Shown here piece by piece: positions 36,873 to 45,709 of a stretch of DNA of 64,000 nt. The first letter of the stretch is position 1, and each line of letters starts with the position of its first letter. Under the pieces are notes generated by a model. That model was given only the letters and a program-made list of their open reading frames with translations. It made no database searches and had not been told where the DNA came from. This DNA is from JAMXLO01 sp963799415 (lineage in GTDB: Bacteria; Pseudomonadota; Alphaproteobacteria; Acetobacterales; Acetobacteraceae): NCBI GenBank assembly GCA_963799415.1, contig CAWCXI010000013.1:186001-250000 (forward strand). The letters are read 5' to 3'. Made by a program: the position numbers and the translations under genes.

Positions 36873-38064
36873 TCAGAAGCTCAGCGGCTCCTGCAGCACC
36901 GGAACCCAGCGCGTGTCCTTCACCACCGACAGGAACGACTGGTTGGAGGCATGATGGTTGGTGGCACTCAGCGACAGCGGCGGCCCCTCGAAGATGTCGT
37001 GCCAGTCCTTCATGCTCTCCATGCCCGCGATGAAGCTGTCAGTCGTCAGATCGCGTCCGGCCTTCTCCAGCGCCGCCACGGTGAAGGTTGCCGCGGTGTA
37101 GCCTGCCTCGCCCGAGATAATTCGGATCGATGCCGATAGGTCTGCTTGAACTTCGCCGCAAATGCGTGCACCGCGGGACGCGGGTCATCCGGGTAGCGAT
37201 ACGGCGCCGGCGACATCGAATAGAACCCTTCCGCCGGACCACCCGGCGCTTCGGCAACGGCTGTCGAGTAGGTCGCGAAGTTGCCCATGAAGATCGGATT
37301 CCAGCCCATCTTGTGCGCGGTCTGCAGGATCAGCACCGTGTCCTTCACGATGCTGCCGAGCACAATGAGATCGCAGTTGGCATCGCGCAGCTTGGCGACT
37401 GCGCCGTTGAAATCGGTGTCGGTCGGCTTGTGGCCCGTGGTGCCGCCCATCTTCAGCCCCATCGCCTCGACCTGCGCCTGCGCGCCGGCGAGCACGTCGC
37501 GGCCGTAGTCGGTGTCCTGGTACATCACGCCGACCGTCTTGACGCCCTTCGTGGTGGCAAAGTGCTTCACGCCGGCGCGCATCTGGTCGTAGTACGAGGA
37601 GAACTGGCCGAACTTATATTTGTTGAACGGCTCGTACATCGATCGCGCGCATGTCGTGGGAAACACGTTCGGCACGTTCTTCTCGAACATCGCCGGCATC
37701 ACCGCGTCGTTCATCGGCGTGCCGCCATTGCCCAGACGCGAAGAAGATGTTGTCGCGATTGAGCAGCTTGTTCATCGCCTGCACCGCCTTCGGCACGGTG
37801 TATTCCGTTGTCCTCGACGATGAAGCGGATCTTGCGGCCATGCACGCCGCCCTTGGCGTTGACCTCGTCGTAACGCCATGCGCATGCCGTCGGCGTTGTT
37901 GACGCCCTGGACGGCGGTGACGCCCGACAGGTCGGCCATGCAGCCGACGATGATTTCGCTGTCGCTGACGCCTCGCGTGGCGGCTCGCGCGATGGCGGGT
38001 GCGAACAGGGTGCCGGCGGTGCCAAGCAGGACGTGCCGGCGCCGTGTGCGGGTGACTTGATCAT
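36873..38064 (-). pseudogene. Branched-chain amino acid-type ABC transporter substrate-binding protein (LivK-like), with several frameshifts
   Basis: Joined across frames it is a periplasmic binding protein of about 395 residues: signal region RRRHVLLGTAGTLFAPAIA, then SDSEIIVGCMADLSGVTAVQ, YDEVNAKGGVHGRKIRFIVE, VPKAVQAMNKLLNRDNIFF, NDAVMPAMFEKNVPNVFPTT, GVMYQDTDYGRDVLAGAQAQ, GMESMKDWHDIF and a C-terminal LSVVKDTRWVPV. Frame changes are needed near 38053, 37875, 37800, 37735 and 37115. The middle third (37130-37700) is one clean frame. No permease or ATPase genes of the Liv type are nearby, so it may be an orphan or serve a distant transporter. The ligand may not be a branched-chain amino acid. 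Confidence 0.75.
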
Positions 38065-38156
38065 TAGCGCTCTCTCTATTGCGACGTTTCCCGGTTGTCT
38101 GTAGTCTGACGTCTGTTGGCGACGTGCGGGAGAGCCTAGCGCGAAATAGCCAGTCG

Positions 38157-39461
38157 TCAGCACGAACGCCGCGAGGCGAGGAACTCCTCCACCGCGGCCG
38201 CCAGCTTGTCGCATTCGGCGTCGCCGATCGGCAGGCACAGGGTGAACATGCCGCGTCGCGCCATCCAGATGCCCTGCGCCAGCATGTCGAAGAAGAACAG
38301 CTCCTTCAGCTTCGGATCGCCCTTCGCCGCGTCGGCCGGCGAGCGCACCGGATCGCGCGTGAAGTGCACTGCGAACATCGAGCCGATGCCGGTGAACTGC
38401 ATCGGTGCGTCGTGCGCGCGGCACAGCGCGTTCAGCCGCTCGCGCAGCGCGTCGCCGCGCGCGTTCAGCGCACGCGCCGCGTCGGGCGTGTATACTTCCG
38501 TCAGGCCCGTCAGGCCCGCCGACATGGTCAGCACGTTGTTGTTGAAGGTGCCGGCGTGCGGCAGCGCATCGGGACGGCGCGGATCGAACAGGTCCATGAT
38601 GTCGGCGCGCCCGCCGAATGCGCCGAACGACATGCCGCCGCCGATGTATTTGCCGAATGTCGTCAGGTCCGGCTTGATGCCGCGCACCTGCTGCAGGCCG
38701 CCCGGCGACAGGCGCGACGTCATCACCTCATCCAGGATCAGCAGCGCGCCGACCCTCGTGGTCGCCTCGCGCAGCATGGTCAGGAACTCGGGCGAGGCGG
38801 CGATGCAGCCGCCACCACCCATCATCGGCTCCAGGATCACCAGCGCCAGGTCCGCCGCGTGCTGATCGATCAGCGCGCGTGTCGCGGCGATGTCGTTGTA
38901 CGGCGCCAGCACGTAGTCGAACGGCGCGTTGATCGGCGAGCCACCGCCGGCGAAGCCGAACACCGCGCCGTGGTAGCCGCCGTCGAACACCATCACCTTC
39001 GGGCGCCTGGTGAAGATGCGGCCGACGGAGATCGCCAGCAGGTTCGCCTCGGTGCCGGAGTTGGTGAAGCGCACGCGCTCCAGCCCGAAGCGGTCGCACA
39101 CGGCGCGGGCGAACTTCGCCTCGGTCAGGTTGGTGCCGCCGAAGTTGATCCCGGCATCCAGCGCGCTATCCACCGCCGCGCGGATCTTCGGATGCGAGTG
39201 GCCGTAGATGCCGGCGGTGTATTCGCCCAGGAAGTCGACGTATTCGGCGCCGTCCAGGTCCCACAGCCGGCAGCCCTCGCCGCGCGCGATGCCGATCGGG
39301 AACGGCGAATAGTGCAGCACGGTGCGCGTGTTGCCGCCGGGCATGACCGCGGTGGCCTCGACGAAGCGGGCAAAGCTCTTCGGGTTGCGCGCGACGTAGG
39401 CTTCCTTCGCCTCGGTCAGCGCCGTATCGATGTCGGCGTTGCGCAGTTCCGTTTCGCTCAT
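38157..39461 (-). CDS. Class III aminotransferase (glutamate-1-semialdehyde aminomutase-like)
   Basis: A 434-residue pyridoxal-phosphate enzyme of the class III type, related to HemL-like aminotransferases. It reads GGNTRTVLHYSPFP and WDLDGAEYVDFLGEYTAG, then NSGTEANLLAI, GYHGA, ILEPMMGGGGCI, LILDEVMTSRLSPGG, and the pyridoxal lysine in DLTTFGKYIGGGMSFGAFGG. The ATG at 39461 has GGAGG 5 bases before it; the longer frame to 39530 looks like leader. The true HemL role is doubtful because the N-terminal region and GGNTR differ from HemL; the amino donor and acceptor cannot be told. It lies within a run of catabolic genes. Confidence 0.88.
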   Translation of the reverse strand: MSETELRNADIDTALTEAKEAYVARNPKSFARFVEATAVMPGGNTRTVLHYSPFPIGIARGEGCRLWDLDGAEYVDFLGEYTAGIYGHSHPKIRAAVDSALDAGINFGGTNLTEAKFARAVCDRFGLERVRFTNSGTEANLLAISVGRIFTRRPKVMVFDGGYHGAVFGFAGGGSPINAPFDYVLAPYNDIAATRALIDQHAADLALVILEPMMGGGGCIAASPEFLTMLREATTRVGALLILDEVMTSRLSPGGLQQVRGIKPDLTTFGKYIGGGMSFGAFGGRADIMDLFDPRRPDALPHAGTFNNNVLTMSAGLTGLTEVYTPDAARALNARGDALRERLNALCRAHDAPMQFTGIGSMFAVHFTRDPVRSPADAAKGDPKLKELFFFDMLAQGIWMARRGMFTLCLPIGDAECDKLAAAVEEFLASRRSC

Positions 39462-39901
39462 GAGGTCCTCCGGCTGGTCGGCGCCAGTCTGCCCGGATGG
39501 AGCGCTCGGTGCAACTTCGGTGAGGGGCACGCGGACCCACGCGAACGGGAAAGCCCCGCCTCGCTGTTAAGCCCACGTTAACCAGTCCCATCGATACTGG
39601 AATACCCCCGACTTTGTTGCTCCATTCAAAGTCGGCTCACTTGCTCCCCGGCGGCCAGTTCCTGAATTGAGCCCGCCGGGGCGCCTTTTCATTGTTTTGC
39701 GTGCCGCACGGGCGCTTGTCCTGCGGCACGATCTAATGTCGGGCCATTTTGGCCAATTGAAATCCACGCCAGTAGACGCCCATCGGCTTAATTTTGGGTT
39801 TAGCCGCGGCCGCCACGCTGCAATTTCCGCCCCTCGGTTGCGGCCATCGGACCGCCGTTCTACACCGACGCCGGATCACCATCGTGAAAGGCGACAGGCG
39901 C
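39462..39901. other. Intergenic region of 440 bases before apt
   Basis: A gap between the divergent aminotransferase and apt genes. It contains three consecutive stem-loops (annotated separately) and TTAA/T-rich stretches that are unusual for this genome. No convincing protein-coding frame. Confidence 0.45.
39608..39730 (+). promoter_or_regulatory. Three consecutive stem-loops upstream of apt; possible small RNA or leader
   Basis: Stem one: CCGACTTTG (39608-39616) with CAAAGTCGG (39627-39635). Stem two: CCCCGGCGG (39646-39654) with CCGCCGGGG (39673-39681), followed by CGCCTTTTCATTGTTTT, which resembles a Rho-independent terminator on the plus strand. Stem three: CGTGCCGCA (39700-39708) with TGCGGCACG (39722-39730). 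All are 9-pair perfect stems. They might be the end of a small RNA transcribed from about 39540, or the leader of apt, whose start is 170 bases further on. Confidence 0.5.
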
Positions 39902-40417
39902 ATGGATTTGAAGGACCACATCCGCAGCATTCCGGATTTCCCCAAGCCCGGCATCCTGTTCTACGACATCTCGACCCTGCTGCGGGACGCGGATGCCTGG
40001 CAGGTGGCGATGGGCCGGATGGCGAAGGCGGTGCGCGCCTACCAGCCTGACCTGCTCGCCGGCATCGAGAGCCGCGGCTTCCTGATCGCCGCGCCGCTGG
40101 CGCTGAAGCTTGGCTGCGGCTTCATCATGCTGCGCAAGCGCGGCAAGCTGCCGGGCGAGACGGTCGGGTTCGACTACTCGCTGGAATATGGCACCGACCG
40201 CATCGAGATGCAGGCCGACGCGGTCGAGCCTGGCCAGCGCGTCGTGGTGGTGGATGACCTGCTGGCCACCGGCGGCACCATGGCGGCCGGCATCACGCTG
40301 CTGCGGAAGGTCGGCGCCGTGGTTCCCGCCGCGGCGGCGCTGATCGAACTGACATTCCTCAACGGCCGCAACCGGCTCGACGTGCCCTGCGAGGCGCTGG
40401 TTTCGTACGACGAATAA
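39902..40417 (+). CDS. apt: Adenine phosphoribosyltransferase
   Basis: A 171-residue purine salvage enzyme that makes AMP from adenine and PRPP. It contains DHIRSIPDFPKPGILFYDIS at the N terminus, GIESRGFLIAAPLA, the flexible loop RKRGKLPGETVGFDYSLEYG, and the PRPP-binding motif VVVVDDLLATGGTM (about 119-132). The ATG at 39902 is chosen for length and homology; the frame upstream is leader. The downstream binding protein gene starts about 65 bases later. Confidence 0.96.
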   Translation: MDLKDHIRSIPDFPKPGILFYDISTLLRDADAWQVAMGRMAKAVRAYQPDLLAGIESRGFLIAAPLALKLGCGFIMLRKRGKLPGETVGFDYSLEYGTDRIEMQADAVEPGQRVVVVDDLLATGGTMAAGITLLRKVGAVVPAAAALIELTFLNGRNRLDVPCEALVSYDE

Positions 40418-40483
40418 GGCGCCGCCTGATTTTGACCGAAGGCGGCGTTCGGGGTAGGAAGGTCTCTTGGGAGAGGGACCAGG

Positions 40484-41558
40484 ATGATCGACCCGCCGCG
40501 ACCCGGCCGGCGCAACCTTCTTGCATGCTGACAGCCCTGCCCGCATTGACGCGGGCGGGAACCCTGTAGGCTGCGCCGCCGTCGGCGGCGACCGCACGCC
40601 GTTCGCCGAAAAGCCTCGGCTGCTTGTGGCGGGACCAAGGACGGGACGCTCAACCGCTGGGCCGACGCGCTGCTGCCCGCGCTCGAGCAATCGCTGCCGC
40701 CGACACGCTCGATCCATCGGGTCGAGATCGGCAGCGCCGATGGCGTCACCGGTGCCAACCAGTTCGAGGTGCGTGGCGTGCCTGACGGCCTGACGGTCAT
40801 GCTGGCACCGGGCGAGGCGGCGCTCGCCTGGATGGTCGGCGACCCGCGCGCGCAGTTCGACGTCGGCACACTGGGTCCCGGTGATGGCCGGCACGAGCTC
40901 CGCCATGGTTGTCGGCCCTCGACGGTGCTGGCAACGGGCGGACGCGTCCGTGTCGCTGCCGCCAGTCCGGCGAGCGTCGATCTCGCCGCGCTGCTCGGTC
41001 TCGATCTGCTTGGCGCGACGATGGAACCGGTGTTCGGCCTGGCCTGGCCCGACGTCGGCACGCAGCGCTTACTCGCAAGGAGTGGTCGACGCGGTGCTGC
41101 TGCGCGGGCACGGCGTGCCCGAGCAGTTTGCCGCGCTCTCGGCTGTCGGTGCGCAGCCGCTGTTCACATTTGGTGCGCTCGACGACGCCGGCCATGTCAG
41201 CCGCGAGCCGGCCTATCCCGCGGTGCCGAATTTCGCCGAACTCTATGCGGCGCGCATCGGCAGCACACCGAGCGACCCGCTGTGCAACGCATGGAGCGCT
41301 GCCGCGGCGGCGACCCAATTGGAGTTCGGCCTGGTGCTGCCGCAGCTTACGCCTGCGGCGATGGTGGCGCTTGTGGCGGCGCGCCGGTGTCGATGCCGTT
41401 GCCTCGCTGGGCGTGCAGGCGACCGCCGCGACCGTCGATGTGCGCCCGCTGGCGGGCCGGCGGCCACCGCCAACACCGCCGCCCTCGCCGCCAGTGTCGC
41501 CGCGCTGCACGAGTTGCGACGCTGGCTCGCCAGCCGGTTCAATTGGCGTCCGGCCTGA
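40484..41558 (+). pseudogene. Probable periplasmic substrate-binding protein (tripartite tricarboxylate receptor-like), with several frameshifts
   Basis: GGGAGAGGGACCAGG precedes an ATG at 40484, which starts an arginine-containing signal-like segment (IDPPRPGRRNLL). Protein-like sequence then appears in turn in different frames: LLVAGPKDGTLNRWADALLP (one join), VEIGSADGVTGANQFEVRG, MLAPGEAALAWMVGD, GRVRVAAASPASVDLAALLG, VDAVLLRGHGVPEQFAALSA, FGALDDAGHVSREPAYPAVP, FAELYAARIGSTPSDPLCNA and AALAASVAALHELRRWLAS. This pattern is like the TctC-type receptors common in Acetobacteraceae, but the family call is tentative. At least five one-base changes would be needed. The racemase gene follows 19 bases after the stop. 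Confidence 0.55.
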
Positions 41559-41576
41559 CGCGCAGGAGGGTCTCGC

Positions 41577-42389
41577 ATGAAGCTCTGGTATCAGAGCATG
41601 TCCCGCCAAACCGAGTGGGGCGGCTATCCACGCGTTCTGCGCGGCATTCTCGACAAGGTGCGCGATCCGGACACTGAGATCCATGTCGCCGGCATCACCG
41701 AAATCGGCGGCACCGGCGATCAGTTCCGCTATCTGGAGTATCTCGAGACAGGCGAGGTGCTGAAGAACGTCCACCGCGCGGTCCGCGAGGGCTTCGATGC
41801 GTTCCTGGTCGGCAACATCGCCGACCCCGGGCTACAGGAGGCGCGCGAGATCGCCGACATTCCCGTGCTGGGCTTGTGCGAGTCGGCACTGCACGTCGCC
41901 TGCATGATGGGTGCCAGCTTCTCGCTGGTGACGATCAACGAGAAGTTCACACCACGGATCGTGGAGAACGTGCGGCGCTATGGACTGCGCGATCGGCTCG
42001 CGGCGGTGAACCGCATGCAGGTGGACCGGCTGACCGACCTCGGTATCGCATTCGACGATGCTGAGGCGCGCGACCGGATCGTCGCGCAGTTCACTCGTGC
42101 CGCACAGGCCAATGCCGAGGCGGGCGCCGAGGTGGTGATTGCCGCGGGCGGCGTGGTGATGGCGCTTCTGGCGCACGCCGACATCCACGACGCCGCCGGC
42201 ATGCCGATCCTGAACGGCATCACCAACCTGGTGAAGCTTGGCGAGATGGCGGTGAAGATGAACCGCCTGATGGGCGGCCGGTTCACTTCAAAACGCTGTA
42301 CCTACGCGCCACCGCCGCCCGACCAGATCGCCGAGTTCCGCAAGCACTACGGGGCGGATATCTATCCGACCGTGAAGGAGCGCCAATGA
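41577..42389 (+). CDS. Aspartate/glutamate racemase family protein (hydantoin racemase-like)
   Basis: A 270-residue protein of the Asp/Glu/hydantoin racemase fold. It begins KLWYQSMSRQTEWGGYPRVL and carries one catalytic-type cysteine in PVLGLCESALHVACMMG. The position of the second cysteine, usually in a GCAGM-like motif, reads VVIAAGGVVMALL, so the two-base mechanism of true racemases is probably lost or changed. AGGAGGG lies 7 bases before the ATG. It is followed, after a long inverted repeat, by the dihydroxyphthalate decarboxylase-like and HpcH genes on the same strand. The family also includes maleate isomerases and decarboxylases, so the reaction is open. Confidence 0.85.
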   Translation: MKLWYQSMSRQTEWGGYPRVLRGILDKVRDPDTEIHVAGITEIGGTGDQFRYLEYLETGEVLKNVHRAVREGFDAFLVGNIADPGLQEAREIADIPVLGLCESALHVACMMGASFSLVTINEKFTPRIVENVRRYGLRDRLAAVNRMQVDRLTDLGIAFDDAEARDRIVAQFTRAAQANAEAGAEVVIAAGGVVMALLAHADIHDAAGMPILNGITNLVKLGEMAVKMNRLMGGRFTSKRCTYAPPPPDQIAEFRKHYGADIYPTVKERQ

Positions 42390-42400
42390 CCCGATATCCC

Positions 42401-42491
42401 TGTCATTGCGAGGAGCGGAGCGACGAAGCAATCTCGATCAAACTGCGCACCTCGACCGAGATTGCTTCGTAGCTCCGCTCCTCGCAATGAC
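42401..42491. repeat. Long inverted repeat
   Basis: Two arms of about 34 bases (42403-42436 and 42457-42491) are nearly perfect reverse complements around a 20-base centre. The left arm starts TCATTGCGAGGAGCGGAGCG and the right arm ends CTCCGCTCCTCGCAATGAC. A single-base difference lies in CGACGAAGC against GCTTCGTAGC. It sits between the racemase stop and the next start and would form a strong cruciform or transcript hairpin. The TCATTGCGAGGAG core is a widespread intergenic repeat type in bacteria. Confidence 0.85.
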
Positions 42492-42506
42492 GCAGGTTGG
42501 CCGCCA

Positions 42507-43355
42507 ATGACAACTCAGCTCATCCTCCGCACCGCACTCGGCAAATCGCCGTTGGTGCGTGCGCTGAAGGAAGGCACCGTGACCTCCGACCGCGTTGGCT
42601 TCGACTTCGTCGAGGTCGATCCGGTCACCCGTGCCTTCCGCCGAATGACTCGCGCGTTGGAATTCGACCTGTGCGAGATCGCGTTGACCACCCACGCCCA
42701 GGCGCGGGCCTACGGCAAGCCGATCACCGCGCTGCCGGTCGTGTTGTTGCGCGGCCTGCATCACGGCGCACTGATCTGCCGGCGCGACTCCCCGTTGCGT
42801 GGGCCCGCCGATCTGGTGGGCAGATGGGTGGGCGTGCGCGCATGGTCGCAGACCACCGGCGTCTGGGTGCGTGGCATTCTGCAGGATGAGTACGGCATCG
42901 CACCCAACTCGATGACATGGGTCACCGAGGAAGACGCGCACGTGCAGGAGTTCGCCGATCCTCCCTTCGTGCAGCGCATCACAGCGGGCCAGGACCTGCG
43001 CGCGATGCTGCTGTCGGGCGAGATCGACGCGGCGATCGCGCTGGCGGGGCTGGAGCCGGCGCAGGTGTGCACGGTCATTCCCGACGCCGATGTCGCAGCG
43101 GGGGCGTGGTCGCGCAAGGCCGGTGCTTATCCGATCAACCATGTCGTCGTGGTGAAGGATGCGCTGCTGGCCGAATATCCATGGCTCGCCGAAGAGCTGA
43201 TGCGTCTGTTCGAGGCGTCGATGCGGCTCGCCGACGACACCGTGCCGTACGGCATCGCCGCCAACCGCCCTGCCATCGAGCTGCTGATGCGCTATGCTGC
43301 CGAACAGGGGTTGATCCCCCGCGCCTACAAAGTCGAAGAGCTGTTTGTGACATAA
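42507..43355 (+). CDS. 4,5-dihydroxyphthalate decarboxylase-like / ABC substrate-binding fold protein
   Basis: A 282-residue protein beginning TTQLILRTALGKSPLVRALK. It has the two-lobed binding-protein fold as used in 4,5-dihydroxyphthalate decarboxylases: FDFVEVDPVTRAFRRMTRAL, FDLCEIALTTHAQARAYGKP, ALPVVLLRGLHHGALICRRD, then LVGRWVGVRAWSQTTGVWVR. No signal peptide is visible, which favours a cytoplasmic enzyme over a transport receptor. ATG at 42507; the frame upstream lies in repeat DNA. The HpcH aldolase gene starts 10 bases after its stop. The substrate is unknown. Confidence 0.82.
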   Translation: MTTQLILRTALGKSPLVRALKEGTVTSDRVGFDFVEVDPVTRAFRRMTRALEFDLCEIALTTHAQARAYGKPITALPVVLLRGLHHGALICRRDSPLRGPADLVGRWVGVRAWSQTTGVWVRGILQDEYGIAPNSMTWVTEEDAHVQEFADPPFVQRITAGQDLRAMLLSGEIDAAIALAGLEPAQVCTVIPDADVAAGAWSRKAGAYPINHVVVVKDALLAEYPWLAEELMRLFEASMRLADDTVPYGIAANRPAIELLMRYAAEQGLIPRAYKVEELFVT

Positions 43356-43365
43356 GGAGGATACG

Positions 43366-44229
43366 ATGGCCGACATTCCCCGCCTCAACGGCGCGATTAA
43401 GGCGCTGGAATCCGGCAAGCCAGCGTTCGTTCCCTTCACCAGCGGCGAGATCAGCAATGCGCTGACCATCTCTGGTGCGCCGTACGACGGCGTGGTGTTC
43501 GAGATGGAACACAACCCGTACGACATAAAGGCGCTGCGCGACTGCCTGCAGTACATGCTGAACCGCCGGCAGATCGCCAGCTCGGGCAGCATTGCGCCGG
43601 CGGTCACGCCGTTCGTCCGCATCCCGCCGAACGGCGGCGAGAACAGCCAGTGGATCGCCAAGCAGGTGCTCGACATTGGCGTCTATGGCATCGTATGGCC
43701 GCATGTATCAACGGTGGAGGACGCGCGCAATGCCGTGCAGGCGTGCCGCTATCCGCGCCCGCGCGAGGCGAAGTACTACGATCCGCCGGGCCAGCGCGGC
43801 GACGCGCCACGCACCGCCGCCCGCTACTGGGGCCTGACCGACCAGGAATACTATCCGCGCGCCGACACATGGCCGCTGAACCCGCAGGGTGAGGTCCTCG
43901 TGGTGATCATGTGCGAGGAGAAACGCGCGATCGCCAACCTGCCGAAGATGCTCGAGCAGGTGCCCGGCATCGGCGTCGTGCTGATCGGCGAGGGCGATCT
44001 GTCGCAGGACCTTGGCTATCCGCGGCAGTACGAACACCCGACGGTGGCGTCGGCGATCAACGAGGTCCTGGCGATCTGCAAGCAGTACAACGTGCCGTGC
44101 GGCCATCCGCACGTGGATGCGAAAAACGTGGAGAGCCTGATCGAGCAGGGCTTTCGCTGGCTGATGCCCGGCCCGGTGCCGTCATTCGCCGCGCTGGAGA
44201 TCGGGCGGCGGGTGTCCGGACGGAGCTGA
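43366..44229 (+). CDS. HpcH/HpaI aldolase family protein
   Basis: A 287-residue class II aldolase/citrate lyase-type TIM barrel enzyme, which usually cleaves or forms 2-keto acid aldols with a divalent metal. It has VFVPFTSGEISNALTISGAPYDGVVFEMEHNP near the start in shortened form, PFVRIPPNGGENSQWIAKQVLDIG, YGIVWPHVSTVEDARNAVQA, and a metal-binding acidic stretch VVIMCEEKRAI with GVVLIGEGDLSQDLG. AAGGAGGATACG precedes the ATG, one of the best ribosome binding sites in the window. Coupled with the gene before it, it suggests a short catabolic pathway for an aromatic or branched acid. Confidence 0.88.
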   Translation: MADIPRLNGAIKALESGKPAFVPFTSGEISNALTISGAPYDGVVFEMEHNPYDIKALRDCLQYMLNRRQIASSGSIAPAVTPFVRIPPNGGENSQWIAKQVLDIGVYGIVWPHVSTVEDARNAVQACRYPRPREAKYYDPPGQRGDAPRTAARYWGLTDQEYYPRADTWPLNPQGEVLVVIMCEEKRAIANLPKMLEQVPGIGVVLIGEGDLSQDLGYPRQYEHPTVASAINEVLAICKQYNVPCGHPHVDAKNVESLIEQGFRWLMPGPVPSFAALEIGRRVSGRS

Positions 44230-44250
44230 AGTTCCGCAACGCACCGAGAT

Positions 44251-44306
44251 CCCTCCCCAACCCATCCTCCCTCTCCCGCGAAGCGGGGGAGGGTTGGGGA
44301 GGGGGG
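44251..44306. repeat. C/G-rich palindromic repeat, altered copy
   Basis: CCCTCCCCAACCCATCCTCC then CTCTCCCGCGAAGCGGGGG AGGG and TTGGGGAGGGG: outer arms pair as do the inner ones. It resembles the unit at 8683 with a GCGAAGC loop. It lies between two convergent genes and may act as terminator for both. Confidence 0.75.
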
Positions 44307-44310
44307 TTGA

Positions 44311-45688
44311 TCAGTCCGCAGCCAATGCCGCCGCAGGCACCATCGCGTCCATCACGCCGCGCATATCCGCCACCGCACCCACCCCGCGCAGCGTCACGAG
44401 CAGCCGCTCCGCCGTCCCCATCGGCAGCGCACGCGTCGCGCAGTTGAGGAACTTCGCCTCCAGCAACTCCATCGGCAACGGATTTTCCGGCCCGCGCCCG
44501 AGCGGTCGCGCCACTCTTCGCCGCCAGCACCCGCCCATCGGTCAGCGTCACCCGCACCTCCGCACCGAAATGCTCGGTGCTCGCCATCGACATCTCGGGA
44601 TGCGGCGCCGCATGGATGCGCGGCAGCAGCGCGCGGATTGCCGGGTCGGGGACGCTGTCGCCCTCGAAGTGCTCCAGCGACACGCGACGATCCAGCAGCG
44701 CGCGCGCGAGGCAGTACTGCACGCTGAACTTGGCATCCAGTTCGCTCTGCGGGTCCGGCCGGTTGGTGTGCGCCAGCCGCCGGGGATGCGTCCATGAGTC
44801 GACGCGTTCCACCATCGCCGGCGCCAGCCCATGCTCGCGCACCAACGACAGCATCGCATCCACTGCTGGATGGGTGCTGCCGCAGCACGGATACTGCTTG
44901 ATCGCCACGCCAGGCCGTACGATGTCCCACGGCTGGCCCCATTCGCCCAGGATCGGCGCCGCATCGAAATTGCCCTCGCCGTTGAACACATGCAGGAACC
45001 CCTGCCTGTGCTCCAGCGCGCCCGCATTGGCGGTGAACCCGTCCGCGGCAAGCAGCGCCGCCAGCATTCCGTTGCGTGAGCAATGCCCGACATGCAGCGG
45101 CTTGGTCATCGTGCCGAAGTTCGCCTTGACCCCGGATGCGAACGATGCCGCCAGCCCCAATGCCGTCGCCGTTACCTCCGGCGTCAGTCCCAGCAGATGG
45201 CAGCACGCGGCGGTCGAGCCGAACACGCCGATCGTTGCCGTCGGATGCCAGCCCTTCTCGTAGTGATGGAAATTGACGCCGCGAGCGATGCGCGTCTCGG
45301 TCTCCCATCCCGCGACGTAGGCGGCAATGAACGCGCGCCCATCGACCGCACGCGTTTCCGCCAAAGCGAACAGTGCGGGCAGGATCGGCGCCGATGGGTG
45401 CCCGCCCAGCGTGTCGCTGCAATCGTCGAAATCCAGTGCGTGCGACGCGGTGCCATTGATCAGCGCCGCATCCAGCGCTGCCACACGTTGTTCTGTGCCG
45501 AATATCAGGCACGGGCCGCCCGACGCGGTCACGCGCGCCACGATGCGCGCACATGGCTCGCTCGCGCCGGCGAGCGTGCAGCCAACCGTGTCGATGATTG
45601 CCACGCGGGCCCAATGCGCCGCCTCCTCCGGCAATGCGTCGTAGCGGACGCTGGCAATCCGTTCAGCGAGGGCTTCGGCGATGGTCAT
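44311..45688 (-). CDS. MmgE/PrpD family protein, apparent frameshift
   Basis: A protein of about 459 residues of the MmgE/PrpD type (2-methylcitrate dehydratase-like, also cis-aconitate and itaconate metabolism). It reads EALAERIASVRYDALPEEA, IIDTVGCTLAG, NGTASHALDFDDCSDTLGGHPSA, LGLAASFASGVKANFGTMTKPLHVG and IKQYPCCGSTHPAVDA, all in one frame. The last 70 residues change frame near 44512 and end with PLPMELLEAKFLNCATRALP and a stop at 44311. The family is broad, and true substrates are often unknown. It is convergent with the HpcH gene, with a repeat between. Confidence 0.84.
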
Positions 45689-45709
45689 GGTTGTCCTCCC
45701 GCGCTTGCA

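Noticed and set aside
42438..43676. 412-codon minus-strand frame over the decarboxylase-like gene
   Set aside because: Shadow of two plus-strand genes and of the inverted repeat.
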